From Solirubrobacteraceae bacterium (lineage in GTDB: Bacteria; Actinomycetota; Thermoleophilia; Solirubrobacterales; Solirubrobacteraceae): 9,171 bases of DNA. Positions 6,326 through 9,171 of the stretch are shown here, in pieces; position 1 is the stretch's first letter; every line of letters starts with the position of its first letter. Location: positions 1 through 9,171 of the forward strand of contig JADGIB010000135.1 in assembly GCA_019683665.1 (NCBI GenBank), read 5' to 3'. A program made the position numbers and the translations under genes. The notes beneath the pieces are model-generated. The model made no database searches and was not told the DNA's origin. It was given only the letters and a program-made list of their open reading frames with translations.

Positions 6326-8959
6326 ATGCTTCGCCTCGCCCGGTCCCTGGGCGCCGTCGCCCTTGCGATCGCCGCGCTCTGCGCCGCCGCCACCGCCGCC
6401 CACGCCGACATCTCCTGGGTGGACTCGATGACGTCGTCGATCGGCCGCGCCTCCAACAGCGGCGGCGGGGCGAACCCGGGCTGGGTGGCCTCGCCCGGCG
6501 AGCCGGGCGGCGGCATCGCGGTCACGTCCGATCACGTCTACTGGACCGGCTGGCGCGGCGAGATCTGGCGCGTGAACCGCAACGGGACCGGCCTCGTCCA
6601 GCTCGTCGCCAGCGCGGGGACCGCGACCGGCCTCGCCGTCGACGGCACGTACCTGTACTGGGCGGACCCGAACGCCGACGCGATCGGCCGCGCCCCGATC
6701 GGCGGCGGCGCCCCCGACACCGCGTTCATCGCCACCGGGGAGGCGCCGGACGGCGTCGCGGTCGCCGGCGGGCACATCTACTGGACCAACGGCAACGACA
6801 ACTCGATCGGGCGCGCGAACCTCGACGGCACGGGCGTCGACAACGCGTTTATCACGGGCCTGAACGCGCCGCGCCACCTCGCGAGCGACGGCACGTCCCT
6901 GTACTGGGCCGACTTCTACGGCCGCCGGATCGGGCGCGCGAACCTCGACGGCTCCGGCGTGCAGCGGACGTGGTTCAACCTCGGCTACTCCGTCCACGGG
7001 GTCGCGGTCAGCGGCGGCGCGCTGTACTGGACCGAGCCCGGCTTCGGCGACATCGGCCGCCTGATCATCTCCAGCAGCTCCGCGTCGTACGTCCACAGCG
7101 ACGCCTGGAACCCGCTCGGCATCGCCGCGACCGGGCCCGGGTTCGCGGCCTCGCCGAGCGCGCTGGCCTTCGGGGACCGCAACGTCCAGACGACGACGAC
7201 CCAGACGGTCACGATCACGAACGACCCCGGGAGCGGGGGCGGCGACCCGCTGACGTTCGCGGCCAACGCGATCACGATCACCGGCACGAACGCGAACCAG
7301 TTCGCCAAGACGGCCGACACGTGCGCGGGCCAGACGATCGCCGTCGGCGCCGGCTGCACGGTGACGGTGAGCTTCACGCCGACGTCGGCCGGGACCAAGA
7401 CTGCGTCCCTGCGCTTCGTCGACAACGCGGCCGGCAGCCCGCAGACGCTGTCGCTGACCGGGCGCGGCACCCAGGGCGCGCTGACCGCCGACCCGGCGGC
7501 GCTCGACCTCGGCGGCGCGACGGTCGGGGTCGTCGGCCCGTCGCAGCCGGTCACGCTCACCAACAGCGCCACCGGCGTGAACGCGGGCACGGTCACGATC
7601 GAGGCCGGCGGGGTGACGATCACCGGCGCCGACGCCGGGCAGTTCGCCATCGACGAGGACGGCTGCGCGGGCGTCACGCTCACGCCCGGGCAGTCGTGCA
7701 CGGTCCGCGTCGCCGCCGCGCCGGCCTCCGCGGGCCCCAGGAGCGCGACGCTGCGGATCGCCGACGACGCGCCCGGCGCGCCGCACGCGGTCGCGTTGAC
7801 GGCGATCGGCCGGGCGCCGGAGATCGCGACCGACCCGGCGACGCTCGACTTCGGCGCCGTCCCGGCCGCCCGCCGCAGCGCGCCGCGCACGCTGACCGTG
7901 CGCAACCGCGCGACCGGCCCCGGGGCCGCGGACCTGACGTTCGCCACCCCGGCGGCGACGCTCGCCGGGCCGGACGCCGACCGCTTCGCGATCGTCACCG
8001 ACGGGTGCGCGGGCGCGACGCTCGCCCCGGGCGAGGACTGCGCGATCCGGGTGCGCTTCGCCCCCGGCGGGGCCGGCGCGCGGACCGCCGTCCTCGAGCT
8101 GGCCGACGACGCGCCGGATGCGCCCCAGCAGGTCGCGCTGATCGGCACCGGCACGCTGCCGGGCTTCGTCGTCACCCCCGCGACCCACGCCTTCGGCACG
8201 CTCGACGTGGGGGAGGCGAGCGCCCCGCAGGCGTTCACGGTCACCAACGACGCGACCGGGCCGGACGCGGGGCCGCTGACGTTCGACGGCGGCGCGGTGA
8301 CGATCAGCGGCCCCGGGGCGCCCCAGTTCGAGCTGGCCGGCGACGGCTGCTCGGGCGCCGAGCTGGACCCGGGCGAGAGCTGCACGGTCGCCGTGCGCTT
8401 CGCGCCGACGGCGGACGGCACCCACCTCGCCGAGCTGCGCTTCAGCGACGACGCGCCGGGCAGCCCGCAGGGCGTCGCGCTCACCGGCACCGGCGCCGGC
8501 GCGCCGCCCGCGCCTCCTGCGCCGCCGGCCCCGTCGGGCGGCGGCTCGGGGACGGGCGCGCCGGCCCCGGCGCCGTCGCCGGAGCCGGGCCCGGCGCCCG
8601 CCTCCCCGTCGGCGCCGTCGGTCAGCGCCCCGTCGTCGAGCGGGAGCGTCGTCGGCATCCGCGTGGCCAGCCACCGCGTGCGCGTCGACCGCCGCGGGGT
8701 CGCGCGCCTCGCGCTGCGCTGCCTCGGCCCGCGCAGCCGGCGGTGCGCGGGGACGGTGTCGGTCAGCGGCGGGCGCCGCGCCGCCCCGTTCCGGCTGGCG
8801 ACCGGCTCGCGCCGGACGGTGCGGATCGCGCTGCGCGGCTGGGCGCCGGGGTGCCGGACCGTGCGCGCGACGGTCCACGTCACCCTGCGCCAGCCGACCG
8901 GGGCGGTCGTCGAGCGCGACCGGGCCGTGCGCCTGCGGTCGGCGTCCTGCCCGCGCTGA
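6326..8959 (+). CDS. Secreted YWTD beta-propeller / choice-of-anchor-D repeat protein
   Basis: Exported 877-residue protein of unknown function, with no enzyme motif seen. Residues 1-27 are a signal peptide (basic MLRLAR, hydrophobic core, AHA cut before D28). Residues 29-250 hold six YWTD-like repeats (ISWVD, then YWTG, YWAD, YWTN, YWAD, YWTE), with Trp at 31, 73, 112, 153, 194 and 235. The spacing is 39-42, and units often end in IGRANLDG; six blades would close one propeller of the LDL-receptor type. Residues 273-723 hold four Ig-like choice-of-anchor-D/ASH repeats with a Cys pair in each. A Pro/Ala/Gly/Ser linker follows (724-774). The C-terminal beta-rich, Arg-rich domain (775-877) has Cys799, 807, 843 and 875. 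No LPXTG or C-terminal membrane anchor is seen, so it may be released or held by the last domain. Start set by AAGGAAGGA. It is divergent from the two-component operon, which may regulate it. Confidence 0.9.
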   Translation: MLRLARSLGAVALAIAALCAAATAAHADISWVDSMTSSIGRASNSGGGANPGWVASPGEPGGGIAVTSDHVYWTGWRGEIWRVNRNGTGLVQLVASAGTATGLAVDGTYLYWADPNADAIGRAPIGGGAPDTAFIATGEAPDGVAVAGGHIYWTNGNDNSIGRANLDGTGVDNAFITGLNAPRHLASDGTSLYWADFYGRRIGRANLDGSGVQRTWFNLGYSVHGVAVSGGALYWTEPGFGDIGRLIISSSSASYVHSDAWNPLGIAATGPGFAASPSALAFGDRNVQTTTTQTVTITNDPGSGGGDPLTFAANAITITGTNANQFAKTADTCAGQTIAVGAGCTVTVSFTPTSAGTKTASLRFVDNAAGSPQTLSLTGRGTQGALTADPAALDLGGATVGVVGPSQPVTLTNSATGVNAGTVTIEAGGVTITGADAGQFAIDEDGCAGVTLTPGQSCTVRVAAAPASAGPRSATLRIADDAPGAPHAVALTAIGRAPEIATDPATLDFGAVPAARRSAPRTLTVRNRATGPGAADLTFATPAATLAGPDADRFAIVTDGCAGATLAPGEDCAIRVRFAPGGAGARTAVLELADDAPDAPQQVALIGTGTLPGFVVTPATHAFGTLDVGEASAPQAFTVTNDATGPDAGPLTFDGGAVTISGPGAPQFELAGDGCSGAELDPGESCTVAVRFAPTADGTHLAELRFSDDAPGSPQGVALTGTGAGAPPAPPAPPAPSGGGSGTGAPAPAPSPEPGPAPASPSAPSVSAPSSSGSVVGIRVASHRVRVDRRGVARLALRCLGPRSRRCAGTVSVSGGRRAAPFRLATGSRRTVRIALRGWAPGCRTVRATVHVTLRQPTGAVVERDRAVRLRSASCPR
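6410..7075 (+). repeat. Six YWTD/LY-type propeller repeats of about 41 residues
   Basis: In-frame repeats within the secreted protein. Each has an aromatic-Trp core (Y-W-T/A-D/E/N/G) preceded by a small hydrophobic strand (GIAVTSDHV, GLAVDGTYL, GVAVAGGHI, HLASDGTSL, GVAVSGGAL) and often followed by IGRA. The first unit (ISWVD) is the most divergent. The count of six matches the usual number of blades in YWTD propellers. Confidence 0.8.
7142..8494 (+). repeat. Four tandem choice-of-anchor-D/ASH repeats, exact 114-residue period
   Basis: Each unit runs from a strand like VTPATHAFGTLDVG, through TLTN-ATG and a TFxxxAVTITG-like strand with a phenylalanine (AxxF), a Cys pair (DGCAG...PGxSC) and F/A-AP, to a strand like LRFSDDAPGSPQ-VALTGTG. 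Cysteines are at 333/344, 447/458, 561/572 and 675/686: always 11 apart within a unit and 114 between units (342 bp), so no indel has occurred between these Cys positions. The units differ clearly in sequence, so the duplication is not recent. The Cys pairs probably form disulfides outside the cell. Confidence 0.85.
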
Positions 8960-8982
8960 GCCGGCGCGGGCGGGGCGCCGGC
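8960..8982 (+). terminator. Hairpin terminator after the secreted protein
   Basis: Perfect 8-bp stem GCCGGCGC / GCGCCGGC with a 7-nt loop, starting directly after the TGA at 8957-8959. It is followed by CCGGGGTTGT, with no real T run. Confidence 0.6.
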
Positions 8983-9008
8983 CCGGGGTTGTCATCCTTG
9001 GCGGCCGG

Positions 9009-9171
9009 ATGTCGCACCCCGAAGACGGTCAGGACGCGCGCCTCGCCGACGAGCCGTCGGCGCTGTCGGGCCGCGCCGGCCGGGCGCTGGCCGAGGCGGC
9101 GCGGCGGGCGCCCGCGGCCGCCCGCGCGCCGGCCGCCGCGCCGCCGCGCCCCCGCCCGCCCCGCGCCGGCG
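9009..9171 (+). CDS. Possible start of a further gene, cut by the window edge
   Basis: ATG 9009 opens a frame without a stop to the edge (54 codons): MSHPEDGQDARLADEP, then an Ala/Arg/Pro-rich low-complexity stretch. Its first 16 residues have a mixed, protein-like composition. No ribosome site is clear; TTGTCATCCT upstream might belong to a short-leader promoter. In DNA this GC-rich, open frames arise by chance, and no domain is recognisable. It could be the disordered N-terminus of a real protein. Confidence 0.35.
   Translation, partial: MSHPEDGQDARLADEPSALSGRAGRALAEAARRAPAAARAPAAAPPRPRPPRAG

Noticed and set aside
6193..6525. 111-residue N-terminal extension of the response regulator
   Set aside because: Receiver homology starts exactly at Met 6192. 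The extension is low-complexity, crosses the palindrome and overlaps the 5' end of the divergent gene.
6206..8995. 929-codon open frame opposite the secreted propeller protein
   Set aside because: Composition is almost only Arg, Ala, Gly, Asp and Val. The plus strand has a signal peptide, regular repeats and a Shine-Dalgarno, so this is a shadow.

Overview
This is a very GC-rich chromosomal stretch (clearly above 70% GC by eye; not computed) with actinobacterial features. These are a furA-katG operon of the mycobacterial/streptomycete type, a NarL-type two-component pair of an actinobacterial family, TA-poor short-leader promoters, and a large secreted repeat protein whose architecture recalls Thermoleophilia (Solirubrobacterales). 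The lineage is inference; the protein similarities were recognised by reading.

Layout, left to right. 1-75: G-rich end of the katG operon, with an 11-G run. 76-2764 (minus): furA, then katG 25 nt behind it, an oxidative-stress operon with a candidate autoregulatory operator at 2781-2800. 2765-2913: divergent control region. 2914-3325 (plus): small membrane protein with two hydrophobic segments and a SHOCT tail. Its evident GTG start, behind a perfect Shine-Dalgarno, is out of frame by one base because of a 7-C run. 3335-3363: strong hairpin terminator. 3398-3790 (plus): short GNAT acetyltransferase. 3781-6192 (minus): response regulator, then membrane histidine kinase, joined by an ATGA overlap; the kinase gene has one extra base in its ATPase domain. 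6193-6325: divergent control region with a perfect 11-bp-arm palindrome. 6326-8959 (plus): 877-residue secreted protein with six YWTD-type propeller repeats, four choice-of-anchor-D/ASH-like repeats of exactly 114 residues, a Pro-rich linker and a Cys-containing C-terminal domain. 8960-8982: terminator hairpin. 9009 to the edge: possible start of another gene.

How the parts work together. FurA probably represses itself and katG until peroxide or metal status changes, and KatG then destroys H2O2. The regulator/kinase pair sits head-to-head with the secreted protein and shares a 133-bp spacer with it, so it may control that gene; this is inference. No mobile element, CRISPR array, RNA gene or defence system was seen. 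The most notable points are the two one-base frame breaks, both an apparent extra C in a plus-strand C run, and the propeller/ASH secreted protein. The first break lies on a CCC-C motif right after a start codon, which could be a sequencing error, a phase-variable tract or a real +1 slip site.
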